A stretch of 64,000 bases of DNA. It comes from Permianibacter fluminis (GTDB lineage: Bacteria; Pseudomonadota; Gammaproteobacteria; Enterobacterales; Permianibacteraceae). The translations under genes were made by a program, and so were the position numbers. Positions 42,897 through 52,352 of the stretch are shown in pieces. Position 1 is the stretch's first letter, and each line of letters starts with the position of its first letter. The DNA is taken from assembly GCF_013179735.1 (NCBI RefSeq), contig NZ_JABMEG010000001.1:1674001-1738000 (forward strand), in the 5' to 3' direction. The notes beneath the pieces were generated by a model. The model saw only the letters and a program-made list of their open reading frames with translations, had not been told where the DNA came from and did no database searches.

Positions 42897-43343
42897 ATGC
42901 CACGTGTCCACCGGGAAGCCATCGTGCCGTACAGCGCCGAACAGATGTTCGCGCTGGTCAATGATGTCGAGCGTTACCCGGAATTCCTGCCCGGCTGTGC
43001 CGGCGCCGAGGTGCTCGACCGCAGCAGCCATGGCATGCGCGCCAAGCTGACGCTGGCCAAGGCGGCGTTCAAGCAGTCGTTCACCACGGTCAATCAATGG
43101 CGCTCGTCGCATCACATCGAGATGCGGCTGGCCGACGGCCCGTTCAAACAGCTGCACGGCGCCTGGCAGTTTGTCCCGCTCGGCACGCATGGCTGCCGGG
43201 TCACCCTGACCGTGGATTTCGAATTTGCCTCGCTGATCGGCAATCTGGCCTTTGGCGGCGCCTTCCAGAAACTGATCCATTCGCTGATGGATGCCTTCCA
43301 CGACCGCGCCCGGAACCTGTATGGCCAGCCCAGCTCCGGTTGA
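42897..43343 (+). CDS. ratA: Ribosome association toxin RatA (START-like, CoQ10-binding family)
   Basis: The 148-residue protein has the polyketide cyclase / COQ10-like START domain: [54 protein letters not shown] and [16 protein letters not shown]. Homologs are called RatA (reported to block 70S assembly in E. coli) or ubiquinone-binding COQ10 homologs. ATG 42897 is the start that gives the family length. It is followed directly by rnfH, whose start touches its stop, and is divergent from smpB. Confidence 0.9.
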   Translation: MPRVHREAIVPYSAEQMFALVNDVERYPEFLPGCAGAEVLDRSSHGMRAKLTLAKAAFKQSFTTVNQWRSSHHIEMRLADGPFKQLHGAWQFVPLGTHGCRVTLTVDFEFASLIGNLAFGGAFQKLIHSLMDAFHDRARNLYGQPSSG

Positions 43344-43344
43344 A

Positions 43345-43656
43345 ATGGCGGTCGCCGAATCGGCGCAGGTGGCTGAACTCGCCGTCGAAGTCGCCTACGC
43401 GCTGCCCGAGCAGCAGACCCTGCTGGCGCTGACCGTGCCGGCCGGCAGCACCGTCGAGCAGGTCATCCAGCGTTCCGGCATCCTGCGCCGATACCCGGAA
43501 ATCGATCTGGCCGCCACCGCCGTCGGCATCTGGTCGCGCCCGGTGGCACTGAGCCTTCCGGTGCAGGCCGGCGACCGCATCGAGATCTATCGACCGTTGA
43601 TCATCGACCCGCAAACTACCCTCCGGCAGCGCGAAAAGGCCAAGCGGCGGCGCTGA
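43345..43656 (+). CDS. rnfH: RnfH family protein (UPF0125)
   Basis: The 103-residue protein matches RnfH through [47 protein letters not shown] and [17 protein letters not shown] with the basic tail KAKRRR. It has a ubiquitin-like beta-grasp fold and no settled role. The start is either ATG 43345, one base after the ratA stop, or ATG 43321 inside ratA; the shorter form matches the family length better. It is translated with ratA. Confidence 0.9.
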   Translation: MAVAESAQVAELAVEVAYALPEQQTLLALTVPAGSTVEQVIQRSGILRRYPEIDLAATAVGIWSRPVALSLPVQAGDRIEIYRPLIIDPQTTLRQREKAKRRR

Positions 43657-43804
43657 CTGCGGTCTGTTTACCCCGCTTCAGCGAATTTGCCCCGGCGCAG
43701 CCGCCGTTCGTCGGCAAAAGTGAGCTCTTGCTGACGAATTCGCAGTCCCGGCGCCAACGCTCCTCTACACTCAAATCCTCTACCGCTTGCAGGAATGCGT
43801 TGTC

Positions 43805-44440
43805 GTGGTAAGACCCGCTGCTGTACTGCCCCGGCGCCAACCGCGCCAAGCCCGATCGCGCCAAACGGTCGAACGGCTACTCGAAGCCGCTGATCGCCTG
43901 CTCGAACGCGATGGCCTGCTCGCCTTCAATACCAATGCCGTTGCCGCCGAAGCCGGCATCGATATCGCCTCGCTGTATCAATACTTTCCCGCCAAAGAGG
44001 CCATCATTTACGCGCTGCTCGAACAGCGTTGCCTAGGTTTGCAGGCGCGCTGCGAAGTCTGGCGCTTGGAAGCCGAACACATGAGCCTGCCGGCGTTGCT
44101 GGAGCAAGTCAGCAACGCGCTCTATCCGGCCGAAGGCAATGGCTGGTCGCTGAGCTCATTGCAGCCGATGATCGAACGGGTGCCGGAGCTGAAAGATCTG
44201 ACCGAAGGCTTTCATCAGGACATGGCGGCGTTTTGGGCCGACGTGCTGCAGGAGCGTGGCTCGATTCTGCCCAGGCCGCAGCTGATCGAATACTGCCGGC
44301 TGTTCCAGACCCTGCTTAGTTCCGGCCACGGCTTCGTCGCCGGCCGACCCGCCGAACACAGCGAATTGCTGCACGAATGGCTGTGCGATGTCGGCCTGAC
44401 CATGCTGCGCCGTTGTTTGCCGGGCGGGTCGGGGATTTGA
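43805..44440 (+). CDS. TetR/AcrR-family regulator
   Basis: The 211-residue protein has RSRQTVERLLEAADRLLERD, NTNAVAAEAGIDIASLYQYF, PAKEAIIYALLEQ, a clear TetR HTH, and a helical ligand domain with LLSSGHGFVAGRP. The start is GTG 43805 (AGGA upstream) rather than the TTG at 43787; no ATG lies in frame before the HTH. It resembles the TetR at 39244 in the HTH (NTNAVA/NTNAIA and ASLYQYFP/KSLYHLFP). No divergent target is next to it; its partner may be elsewhere. Confidence 0.82.
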   Translation: MVRPAAVLPRRQPRQARSRQTVERLLEAADRLLERDGLLAFNTNAVAAEAGIDIASLYQYFPAKEAIIYALLEQRCLGLQARCEVWRLEAEHMSLPALLEQVSNALYPAEGNGWSLSSLQPMIERVPELKDLTEGFHQDMAAFWADVLQERGSILPRPQLIEYCRLFQTLLSSGHGFVAGRPAEHSELLHEWLCDVGLTMLRRCLPGGSGI

Positions 44441-44460
44441 GGCTTTCGGAAGCGCGTATT

Positions 44461-44588
44461 GCCTCCCCTCCTTGTCAAGGAGGGGCTGGGGGTGGTTCAG
44501 CTCAGCGTGGAATCGCCTAAGCTAAAACGCGCGTTGCGATGACGATCTCCGCAACCACCCCTAACCCCTCCTTAAACGGAGGGGGATC
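44461..44588. repeat. Paired inverted CCCCTCCTT elements, copy D
   Basis: CCTCCCCTCCTTGTCAAGGA, then GGGGCTGGGGGTGGTTCAG, faces GCAACCACCCCTAACCCCTC, then CTTAAACGGAGGGGGATCA across a 52-base spacer, with the same arms as copies A-C. It lies between the convergent TetR and M16 genes. Confidence 0.85.
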
Positions 44589-44601
44589 AAACACAGCGTC
44601 A

Positions 44602-46095
44602 CTACGGCACAGCGTCATGCCGAACAATCTGCGCTTCCGGAAACACTTTTTGTAATTGCTTTTCCAGCGCACTGGCATCCCCACGTAACACAATCACCGG
44701 GCTGCTCCGCAGCCAGCGCTCGGCAAAGGCCGGCAATGCCGCTGGCGCAAGTTCCCGCCAAAATTCATCGCGTGCTATCAGGCTCTGCCAATCTCCACCG
44801 AGCAGTTCCATGGCGTTATACAAACGGCTGCGCTGGCGTGCGGTTTCCAGTTGCACGCGGGTTTGTCCGCGCAGTGAGCCGCGCAGCAAGGCCAGCTCGT
44901 CCGCACCGGCGGCTTGGCTGCTCAGCAATTGCAAATGCACCAGCATGCCGTGGACAAATGCGGCCGCGTGTTCGGGCCGGGTGCTGCCGTGCAAGACCAG
45001 CTCGCTGGCGAGCGGGGCCGCAGAGCAATAGGCGCCGACGTCGTAACTGAGGCCGCGGCGTTCGCGCAAATCGGCGAACAGTCGGCCGCTGAATTCCATG
45101 CCGAGCAGTTCGGCAAAGGCTTCGCAGGTCCAGCGGCTTTGCGCATCGGGCAAGGCTAATGCAAAACCGAGCATCACATTCACTTGCGGCGCATCATCGG
45201 CATTGAGCAGATGAAAGGTCAGCGCTGCTTGTGGCGGCATGGATTCCGACGGCAGTGGCGCTTGCAGTTGCCGCCAGCGCGCGCGCGTGGCGCTCATTGG
45301 TTCGCTTGCCAGTTGCTGGCGCCAGTTCGGCAACAACGCGTCGTTGATGGTGCCGGCCAGCAGCCATTGCTGTTTCTCGCTGCGCGCCTGCTGCCAGGCT
45401 TGCTGCAGCGAGGTCAGGGTAATGCGTTGCAAGGCGTCACGACTGAGCGCGTTGTTGCCATACGGGTGATCGGCACCGTAACCGAGCTGCTGCCAAAGCC
45501 GGGCATAATCGCCGCCGAGCAAATCCTGTTCATGCTGTTGCACCCGCAGATTGCGCTGGACCTGATTCAGCAGTTCGGCCGAGCGCAGGTTGGGCGCGCG
45601 CCACATTTGTTGCAGCGTTTGCAGCAGGGCGTCCGCTTTGTCCGGCAGCACTTCGGCGCTGAAAATCAATCGATGCGGGCCGCTGCGCACCGACAGCGTG
45701 GCGCCCAGTTCGCGCCACTGTTGTTGCCAGCGGGCAGGTGAGTCGGCGCTGCCGGTCAACCGCAGCATTTCGGCCAGCACATCGGCGTGGCTGCCGAGCA
45801 ACAAACGGCCGGCATCCACCATCAGCATGACTTGCAAATACGGCGACCGGGCCGACGGTATCGTCACCACGGAGACGCCATTGTTCAGCGTTTGCTGGGT
45901 CAGTGGCGGCAGGGTCAGCGTGCCAAATTCCGGGCTGGCCGGGCTGTCTATCAGTGGCTGTATTGGCAGGATTTGGGCGGGCGCGATCGGCGTCGGGGGC
46001 AGCGCTGGCCGATGGCTGCACGCCGACAGTAGCGCGCTCAGTATCAGTGCCAGTGCGACCGATGGCAGAACAATAAACGTGGCAGATCTTTTCAC
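44602..46095 (-). CDS. M16-family peptidase subunit without the zinc motif (lipoprotein)
   Basis: The 497-residue protein has lipobox LLSAC (Cys about 26). It keeps the two-lobe M16 fold (TLNNGVSVVTIPSARSP, then GRLFADLRERRGLSYDVGAY, the Arg/Tyr pair that helps substrate binding). At the place of HxxEH it reads SHADVLAEMLR, so it lacks catalytic residues. It is therefore the non-catalytic partner of the next gene, whose start overlaps its own start by four bases. In such pairs both subunits form one active peptidase in the periplasm. Confidence 0.9.
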   Translation of the reverse strand: MKRSATFIVLPSVALALILSALLSACSHRPALPPTPIAPAQILPIQPLIDSPASPEFGTLTLPPLTQQTLNNGVSVVTIPSARSPYLQVMLMVDAGRLLLGSHADVLAEMLRLTGSADSPARWQQQWRELGATLSVRSGPHRLIFSAEVLPDKADALLQTLQQMWRAPNLRSAELLNQVQRNLRVQQHEQDLLGGDYARLWQQLGYGADHPYGNNALSRDALQRITLTSLQQAWQQARSEKQQWLLAGTINDALLPNWRQQLASEPMSATRARWRQLQAPLPSESMPPQAALTFHLLNADDAPQVNVMLGFALALPDAQSRWTCEAFAELLGMEFSGRLFADLRERRGLSYDVGAYCSAAPLASELVLHGSTRPEHAAAFVHGMLVHLQLLSSQAAGADELALLRGSLRGQTRVQLETARQRSRLYNAMELLGGDWQSLIARDEFWRELAPAALPAFAERWLRSSPVIVLRGDASALEKQLQKVFPEAQIVRHDAVP

Positions 46096-47603
46096 AGCGC
46101 TTTCGCCTCCAGCGCTTCACTCCAGCTTACTGGCAACCATTCCAGTACCCGTTTGGCCCAGCGCAGATACCACGGTGGCGACAATGTCAGGGTCAGCTGG
46201 TTCCGCAAAAAATACTGCGCCGTGACGCGGCTCATATCGGCGCTCGTCACCTGCTGCAGGCCGCTCACCTCGGCCAGCAAGCGAGACTGCTGCCACAGCG
46301 CTTGATCAATGCTTTCGCGATAACCCAGCATCAGCGGACCTTCGGCAACGCCGATCAGCCGGCGCAGCCGGGCGGTCTTCAGTTCGCACAGTTGTTGTTC
46401 ACTGGGCGCTTGCTGCGCCAGCTCGGTGAAAGCGGCCCGGACTTCGGTTTCGAGATCGGTCAATGCGGCGGCGGCGCGCGGAACAGCAATAAAGTGGGCG
46501 AGGCCCAGTCGCGGTAACTGCAGCGGCAATTCGGCGCTGTGCAGCAACCATTGCTTGGCCAGCAGCCGTTGTCGCAACTGGCCCTGTTCACCGCGCAGCA
46601 TCTGCTCGTAAACGAGCGCGACAGCGGCGGCATCCGGGTGATCATCCGGCACGGTTTGCCAGGCCAGCAGCAAAGCCGGCCACGGCGCGCGGCTGTCCAC
46701 TAGCGTGGCATCGAAGGCGCGCGCAAGCGGTCGTTGCAGCGGCGTTATGGCAGCGGCGTCGCCATGCGCGTGCCAGCGTGACCAATCGCGCTGCAGCCAC
46801 TGCCGGGCAACGGCGGCATCAAAGCGGCCGGCGAGCACCAGCACCGCTCGTTCCGGCCGGTAATGGCGCTGATAAAACGCCTGCAGTTTCTCGGCCGTGG
46901 CCGCGTCGAGATCGGCCACGCTGCCGAGCACCAGATGGTCATAGTCACTGCCTTGCAGCTGAGTAAACAGCAGCTCGGAACCGCTGCGCATGAACGGCAC
47001 GTTGTCGACGGTCAATGCCATTTCTTCGCGCACGGCAGCGATTTGGTTGTGGACTTTTTCGGCGCTCAGATCCGGCGCTCGAAAGCGCTCAGCCTCCAGC
47101 CAGAGCAATTGTTCCAGCGCCTCGGCCGGGGCCGTGACGTAGTAACTGGTGCGATCAAAATCGGTTTCGGCATTGAAGCTGCCGCCGACGCCGTTGACGC
47201 GTTGACTGTAGGCGCCATCCGGCACGCCGTCGCTGCCCTTGAACATCAGATGTTCGAACAAATGTGCGTAGCCGGTTTCGCCGTCCTGTTCATCGCGGGC
47301 GCCGACTTGCACCGTGGTCACCACCGCGACCGTGCTGGCTTCGGCATCGGGTAGCAAAATCACGGTCAGGCCATTGTCGAGCTGGAATTGACTGCGGCGG
47401 GCATCCAGCGCGCCGAGTTGCTGCAATGCGTAGGCAACCGCCGGGCAGTTGGCCGGTTCGGTATTGGTGCCGTTGTTTGGACTGTTAACGGCACGGTTGA
47501 CGGCATTGGCGACGGCGTCGGTATTGTCACCAGTGCGGTCGTCGCCAGCGGCTGCCGTCGCCAGCAGCAGCGCGGCAACCGTGACCAAGCGTATCGGTGT
47601 CAT
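46092..47603 (-). CDS. M16-family zinc peptidase, catalytic subunit
   Basis: The 503-residue protein has a signal peptide (VTVAALLLATAAAG). It has the inverted zinc motif HLFEHLMF (HxxEH) and the distal Glu in AAVREEMALTVDN. The fold signatures FQLDNGLTVILLPD and GGSFNAETDFDRTSYYVTAP are typical of pitrilysin/processing-peptidase subunits. The Arg/Tyr pair expected in the second lobe is not present, matching a division of labour with the 44602-46095 subunit. Start ATG 47603 has GGAT six bases upstream. The last codons overlap the next gene start (46092-46095), indicating coupled translation. Confidence 0.92.
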   Translation of the reverse strand: MTPIRLVTVAALLLATAAAGDDRTGDNTDAVANAVNRAVNSPNNGTNTEPANCPAVAYALQQLGALDARRSQFQLDNGLTVILLPDAEASTVAVVTTVQVGARDEQDGETGYAHLFEHLMFKGSDGVPDGAYSQRVNGVGGSFNAETDFDRTSYYVTAPAEALEQLLWLEAERFRAPDLSAEKVHNQIAAVREEMALTVDNVPFMRSGSELLFTQLQGSDYDHLVLGSVADLDAATAEKLQAFYQRHYRPERAVLVLAGRFDAAVARQWLQRDWSRWHAHGDAAAITPLQRPLARAFDATLVDSRAPWPALLLAWQTVPDDHPDAAAVALVYEQMLRGEQGQLRQRLLAKQWLLHSAELPLQLPRLGLAHFIAVPRAAAALTDLETEVRAAFTELAQQAPSEQQLCELKTARLRRLIGVAEGPLMLGYRESIDQALWQQSRLLAEVSGLQQVTSADMSRVTAQYFLRNQLTLTLSPPWYLRWAKRVLEWLPVSWSEALEAKAL

Positions 47604-47715
47604 TCGGCAATCCATCCCGCGTTGTTGGCGTGGCTGGCAGACCCGTGGGCCGGCCTGCGCGTGTGGGCCCTATGCTATCCTGCGCCCCACTTCCTGTCCT
47701 GCCGCTTTGATCGCT

Positions 47716-48969
47716 ATGCGTTGGTTGTACACGCTGGTCTTTTTTCTGCTGATGCCATTTGTTCTGCTGCGTTTGTGGTGGCGTGGCCGCGCCAACCCCG
47801 GCTACCGGCAACGCTGGGCCGAACGCTTCGCCCGTTTGCCAGCGCTGAAAACCGGTGGCATCTGGGTGCATGCGGTTTCGGTCGGCGAAACGCTGGCGGC
47901 GGTACCGCTGATCAAAGCCTTGCAGCAACGTTATCCGCAACTGCCGATCACCGTCACCACCACCACGCCGACCGGTTCGGAGCGGGTCAAGGCAGCCTTT
48001 GGTGGCAGCGTGCAGCATGTTTACGGCCCTTATGATCTGCCGTGGCTGGTCGCCCGGTTTCTGCGCACGGTGCAACCGCGGCTGTGCCTGATCATGGAAA
48101 CCGAATTGTGGCCGAATCTGTTGGCTGGTTGCGCCACGGCAAGGGTGCCGGTGGTGCTGGTCAATGCCCGCTTGTCCAAGCGTTCGGCACGTGGTTACAG
48201 CAAGGTGGGCTTACTCACTCGCGACATGCTGCAGCACCTGACGTTGATTGCCGCGCAAGAGCGCAGCGACGCCCGCCGCTTTCGTCGCTTGGGCGTTTCT
48301 GCGGCGCAGGTGGTTGTGACCGGCAGTATCAAAACCGATGTCACGGTGACGGACGCGCAACGCGCACTCGGTGCCAGCTTGCGCGAGCAGCTTGGTGCGC
48401 AGCGCTATGTCGTGATCGCCGCCAGCACCCACGCCGGCGAAGACGAGCTGGTGCTCGATGCCTTTGCCCAATTGCGCGCCAAGGTGCAGAACGCTGCGCT
48501 GATTCTGGTGCCACGCCATCCGGAACGTTTCGATGCCGTTGCCGCGCTGGTGCAGCAACGCGGTTTTGTCACTGCGCGGCGCAGTCGCGCCGATGTCAGC
48601 GCACAAACGCAGGTGCTGGTCGGTGACAGCATGGGCGAGCTGATGGGCCTGTATGCAGCGGCCGATGTCGCGTTTGTCGGCGGCTCCTTGGTGCCAACCG
48701 GCGGTCACAATTTGCTCGAGCCGGCCGCGCTCGCCATACCAATCCTGCAAGGCCCGCACAGCTTCAATTTTGCCATGCAGACGCGACGCTTTCGTCGGGC
48801 TGGCGCTCTGGTCGAGGTCAGCTCGGCCGAGCAGTTAGCACAATGCTGGCAGCGATGGGCGGACCCGGCGATACGAGAATTCGTGGGGCAGAAAGCGCTG
48901 GCGGAATTGAATACGCTGCGTGGCAGTTTGGAGCGGGTATTGGTGCGAATAGAGGGGTTCCTAGTCTGA
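47716..48969 (+). CDS. waaA: 3-deoxy-D-manno-octulosonic acid transferase
   Basis: The 417-residue protein has an N-terminal membrane anchor (MRWLYTLVFFLLMPFVLLRL) and the WaaA/KdtA pattern: AVSVGETLAAVPLI, ITVTTTTPTGSERVK, HVYGPYDLPWLVARFL, METELWPNLLAGC, VNARLSKRSARGY, VTGSIKTDV, FVGGSLVPTGGHNLLEP. It adds Kdo from CMP-Kdo to lipid IVA at the inner membrane. ATG 47716 is the start; the upstream reading frame reads through the divergent M16 gene region. It supports a lipopolysaccharide-producing outer membrane. Confidence 0.95.
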   Translation: MRWLYTLVFFLLMPFVLLRLWWRGRANPGYRQRWAERFARLPALKTGGIWVHAVSVGETLAAVPLIKALQQRYPQLPITVTTTTPTGSERVKAAFGGSVQHVYGPYDLPWLVARFLRTVQPRLCLIMETELWPNLLAGCATARVPVVLVNARLSKRSARGYSKVGLLTRDMLQHLTLIAAQERSDARRFRRLGVSAAQVVVTGSIKTDVTVTDAQRALGASLREQLGAQRYVVIAASTHAGEDELVLDAFAQLRAKVQNAALILVPRHPERFDAVAALVQQRGFVTARRSRADVSAQTQVLVGDSMGELMGLYAAADVAFVGGSLVPTGGHNLLEPAALAIPILQGPHSFNFAMQTRRFRRAGALVEVSSAEQLAQCWQRWADPAIREFVGQKALAELNTLRGSLERVLVRIEGFLV

Positions 48970-49069
48970 AAAAGTCACCCATGTCTTACCGATGCTTGCT
49001 GTGGCCTCTCTGCGCCAAATGCCATTTCAGGTTGCTAAATGAGAAAAATATTCGTTTTGAGGTTAACCA

Positions 49070-49633
49070 ATGCTTTCAGATGAAGAGATCGAACGGCTTC
49101 TCGCGCAACGCTCGATATCCAATACGTTTCCATGGGCGGATGAGTCACCTTCTGTAGTGGAGTCATTTTATAAGGGAGTCTGCTCAGGCGCTGATCGGAA
49201 ATTGGGGACTAAGTCGAGAGTTGAATGGAATCACTATGGCTCTGGCTATGCATCATTTGTTGATGCTTGGTTTTATAAGTCAACAGATGGCTTTTTTTTT
49301 GAATATCCAGGAAAGTTCGGTGAGGCCTACCATGGCCTAGCCGTCCTGCTTTGTCGTCTAGCACCGTACTTTGTCTTGTTACAGGGTGAAAAGACCTGGG
49401 CGGAAAGAGGGGGTAGCAGCTACATGCCAACTTTTGAGTGCATAGATGAATTTAAAACTCCAGCTGTGTCTTCGCTAGCCATCGAAATGCAAGATGTTCT
49501 TGAGGGTTATGGACTTGTGCGATTGAAAAAAGAAGATCTTGCAAAGCGAATAGACCCAAAATTTCAGGTCTTCACGAACCTTTCAGATCGTCCTTATACT
49601 GAGTTCGATGCACTGTTTTACTGGGAGGACTAA
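49070..49633 (+). CDS. Unknown protein, AT-richer than neighbours
   Basis: The 187-residue protein starts at ATG 49070 after GAGG. Its DNA is visibly AT-richer than the genes on both sides and uses codons such as AAA, TTT and GAT that the neighbours avoid. The sequence (DEEIERLLAQRSISNTFPWA, TKSRVEWNHYGSGYASFVDA, FFFEYPGKFGEAYHGLAVLL, SSLAIEMQDVLEGYGLVRL) has alternating beta-rich and helical stretches and no signal peptide. It might be an immunity-type or SUKH-like small cytosolic protein, judged only from its size and isolated, transferred look. No family is assigned. Confidence 0.6.
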   Translation: MLSDEEIERLLAQRSISNTFPWADESPSVVESFYKGVCSGADRKLGTKSRVEWNHYGSGYASFVDAWFYKSTDGFFFEYPGKFGEAYHGLAVLLCRLAPYFVLLQGEKTWAERGGSSYMPTFECIDEFKTPAVSSLAIEMQDVLEGYGLVRLKKEDLAKRIDPKFQVFTNLSDRPYTEFDALFYWED

Positions 49634-49685
49634 AGCACTGCGGAGCCTTATGAGAAGTACAGCCAAACAAATTTTGAACCGTGTT

Positions 49686-50285
49686 TTATCTATTGATCTG
49701 CACCAACCGCGCCCACTCCTCTTCGGCAAACCCGATCAACTCCGGATAAAACCGCTCAAATCGTTCCTGCCACTGTGGCAACAACGGCAACACCACCGGC
49801 CCGGCCTCCGCCAAGGGATTGTTTCGCTTCAATCGACTACCAATTCCCATCAAGGCGCGGCCGATCGACAGCGGGTTTTCGTATCGCTCCAGCAGCCGTT
49901 GGCTGACGATGTAATCGAGCCGGCCACGGGTGGCTTCTGGCGCTAATTCACGATACTGGGCGATGGCGGCGTAAACCTTTGCCGCCAGTGAGGGCAGCGG
50001 TTCGTGATGCCAGCGGGCAAAGTCCTTGCTGAGCAGATGATCAAATGCGACATCAACGATGATGCCGGCATAGCGGCGCAGCGGCGGTTGCAGCAGGTTC
50101 TTGGCGGCGATGACGTATGGGTGGTTGTCGGTATAGCGGTCGATGGCGCGGTGCAGCCGGACCGAGCGAGCCACCTCGGCGGGCAGGGCGGACAGGTCCG
50201 GACCGTGGATCAGATCGCCGAGCAGGGCGCCGGCCAGCGCTTCGGCGGTCGGCGGCACCAGGCAGCAGTGGGCCAGATAGTTCAT
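49686..50285 (-). CDS. acpH: ACP phosphodiesterase-like protein
   Basis: The 199-residue protein shows the AcpH family pattern: MNYLAHCCL, AGALLGDLIHGPDLSALP, AEVARSVRLHRAIDRYTDNH, RYAGIIVDVAFDHLLSKDFA and LIGFAEEEW. The His/Asp residues in LHRAIDRYTD and in DVAFDHLL are those of the HD-like active site. The enzyme removes 4-phosphopantetheine from acyl carrier protein. ATG 50285 (GAGG upstream) is chosen over the longer frame. Confidence 0.9.
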   Translation of the reverse strand: MNYLAHCCLVPPTAEALAGALLGDLIHGPDLSALPAEVARSVRLHRAIDRYTDNHPYVIAAKNLLQPPLRRYAGIIVDVAFDHLLSKDFARWHHEPLPSLAAKVYAAIAQYRELAPEATRGRLDYIVSQRLLERYENPLSIGRALMGIGSRLKRNNPLAEAGPVVLPLLPQWQERFERFYPELIGFAEEEWARLVQINR

Positions 50286-50526
50286 CCAACCGTCCTCGAC
50301 ACACGCCTTGGCCGTCGCGGCGCAACGTCGTGGCAGGGCGGCGGATTGGCACAAGCGAGGGTGTTCATGCTGGCAGCTTAGCGCGCCTTGCGCAGCCGTG
50401 CTGGTTCGGGGAAAAACCCTACAAATTGCGGGATTGCCGGTAAGTGACTACCCTCTGTGCAGGCCTGATATTCCGGCCCACGGCGACGTTTGCCGCCGCC
50501 AAGCCGGCCGTTTGGGAGGGCCCGCA

Positions 50527-50772
50527 ATGAGCAGCAACATGCAAATTTGGCTGGACCAGCGCAGCGCCACGTTGTTGGCCGAACTGAATGCGCTGCCGTT
50601 TACCGATGATCACGACCTGAAAAAGGCCGCACTGATTAAGCGGGCCTTTCGTGATGTGGCCGGCGAGCTGGTCCGGCGCAGCGCGGAACGGGCCATCGCC
50701 GACATGGTTTCGGAACAGGCCATGGCCATCGATCCGGCGCTGACGGCACCCGCCGCGGTCTCGCGCCGCTGA
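50527..50772 (+). CDS. Small conserved-looking protein of 81 residues
   Basis: The gene has a very strong GGGAGG site before ATG 50527. The product (MQIWLDQRSATLLAELNALP, DLKKAALIKRAFRDVAGELV, RRSAERAIADMVSEQ) is soluble, helical and charged, with no membrane segment. It is short, but codon use is like that of the neighbours and the frame is complete. It precedes miaB by 191 bases, so it may have its own transcript. No function is recognised. Confidence 0.6.
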   Translation: MSSNMQIWLDQRSATLLAELNALPFTDDHDLKKAALIKRAFRDVAGELVRRSAERAIADMVSEQAMAIDPALTAPAAVSRR

Positions 50773-50963
50773 GCACCGCACCGACCGACCGCACCAGGTG
50801 CTGGAACCCAAAACCGGCAGTACCGGCATCAGACTGGCCGCCCGACACAGAACCCGCGTGCCGCTTGCCCGGCCATGACCGGCGCCAAGGGCGCATGGAC
50901 CGCCACCTGCCGGCCGGCTGATGCTAAAATCGCCGCCCTTTTTCTTCAGCCTCCGATGTCCGC

Positions 50964-52352
50964 ATGAGCAATACCCCTGATCCCCGGCCAGCGCCAGTTG
51001 ACGCGTCGCAGCCGACCCAAAAAGTCTTCATCAAGACCTGGGGCTGCCAGATGAACGAGTACGACTCGTCGCGAATGGCCGATTTGCTCAAGGATGCGCA
51101 CGGCCTGGTGGCGACCGACAACCCGGCTGAAGCCGATGTCATTCTGCTGAATACCTGCTCGATTCGGGAAAAAGCCCAGGAGAAAGTGTTCTCGCAATTG
51201 GGCGAATGGCGCGAGCTGAAAGACAAGAATCCGAATCTGCTGATTGGCGTTGGTGGCTGTGTCGCGTCGCAGGAAGGCGAGAATATTCGCAAGCGGGCGC
51301 CCTACGTTGATGTCGTGTTCGGGCCGCAGACGCTGCACCGCTTGCCGGAAATGATCAATCAGGTCCGCAGCCAGCACATTCCGGCGGTCGATATCTCGTT
51401 TCCGGAAATCGAAAAATTTGATCGGCTGCCAGAAGCCAGTGTCGATGGTCCGAGCGCGCTGGTCTCGATCATGGAGGGCTGCAACAAGTACTGCACGTTC
51501 TGCGTGGTGCCCTATACCCGCGGTCCGGAAGTGTCGCGGCCGCTCGATGATGTGCTGGCCGAGGTGCTGAGCTTGGCCGAGCGTGGCGTGCGCGAAATCA
51601 ATTTCCTCGGTCAGAACGTCAATGCCTATCGCGGTGCCAAGCACGACGGTGGCGAGGCCGATCTGGCTGAGCTCATCGAGCTGACCGCGTCGATTCCGCA
51701 AATTGGCCGTATCCGTTTCACGACTTCACATCCGGTCGAATTCTCCGAGCGCTTGATTGAAGTCTATGGCCGGGTGCCGAAGCTGGTGTCGCATCTGCAT
51801 CTGCCGATTCAAAGCGGTTCCGACCGCATTCTGGCGGCCATGAAGCGCGGCCACACCGTGCTGGAATACAAATCGAAAATCCGCAAGCTGCGGGCGATCC
51901 GGCCGGACATTTCGCTGTCGACCGATTTGATCGTCGGCTTCCCCGGTGAAACCGACGCCGACTTCGAAGCGACCATGAAGCTGGTTGCCGAGATCAATTA
52001 CGACGTCTCCTTCAGTTTTATTTACAGCCCGCGTCCGGGCACGCCAGCCGGCGATCTGGCTGACGACACCCCGGCCGAACGCAAACAGCAGCGGCTGCAA
52101 TTGCTGCAGCACCGATTGAACCAACAGGCGCAAGATATCGCTCGCAAAATGGTCGGCACCGAGCAGGTCATTCTGGTCGAACGGCCGAGCACCAAAGATC
52201 CGCTGCAGATTTGTGGCCGTACCGAGAACAACCGGCTGGTCAATTTCCCCGGCTCGCACGCGCTGATTGGCCAGTTCGTTACCGTTCGCATCACCCAGGC
52301 GATGACCAACAGCCTGCGCGGCGAACTGATCGATAAGGTAATTGCCGCTTGA
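50964..52352 (+). CDS. miaB: tRNA-2-methylthio-N6-dimethylallyladenosine synthase
   Basis: The 462-residue radical SAM methylthiotransferase has the N-terminal cluster cysteines in [22 protein letters not shown] and [11 protein letters not shown]. The radical SAM motif CNKYCTFC is at about 173-180. The [11 protein letters not shown] and [10 protein letters not shown] segments and the C-terminal TRAM domain are present. MiaB adds a methylthio group to i6A37 in tRNAs that read UNN codons. The stop overlaps the ybeZ start (TTGA), so the genes are translated together in the miaB-ybeZ-ybeY-corC-lnt cluster. Confidence 0.96.
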   Translation: MSNTPDPRPAPVDASQPTQKVFIKTWGCQMNEYDSSRMADLLKDAHGLVATDNPAEADVILLNTCSIREKAQEKVFSQLGEWRELKDKNPNLLIGVGGCVASQEGENIRKRAPYVDVVFGPQTLHRLPEMINQVRSQHIPAVDISFPEIEKFDRLPEASVDGPSALVSIMEGCNKYCTFCVVPYTRGPEVSRPLDDVLAEVLSLAERGVREINFLGQNVNAYRGAKHDGGEADLAELIELTASIPQIGRIRFTTSHPVEFSERLIEVYGRVPKLVSHLHLPIQSGSDRILAAMKRGHTVLEYKSKIRKLRAIRPDISLSTDLIVGFPGETDADFEATMKLVAEINYDVSFSFIYSPRPGTPAGDLADDTPAERKQQRLQLLQHRLNQQAQDIARKMVGTEQVILVERPSTKDPLQICGRTENNRLVNFPGSHALIGQFVTVRITQAMTNSLRGELIDKVIAA

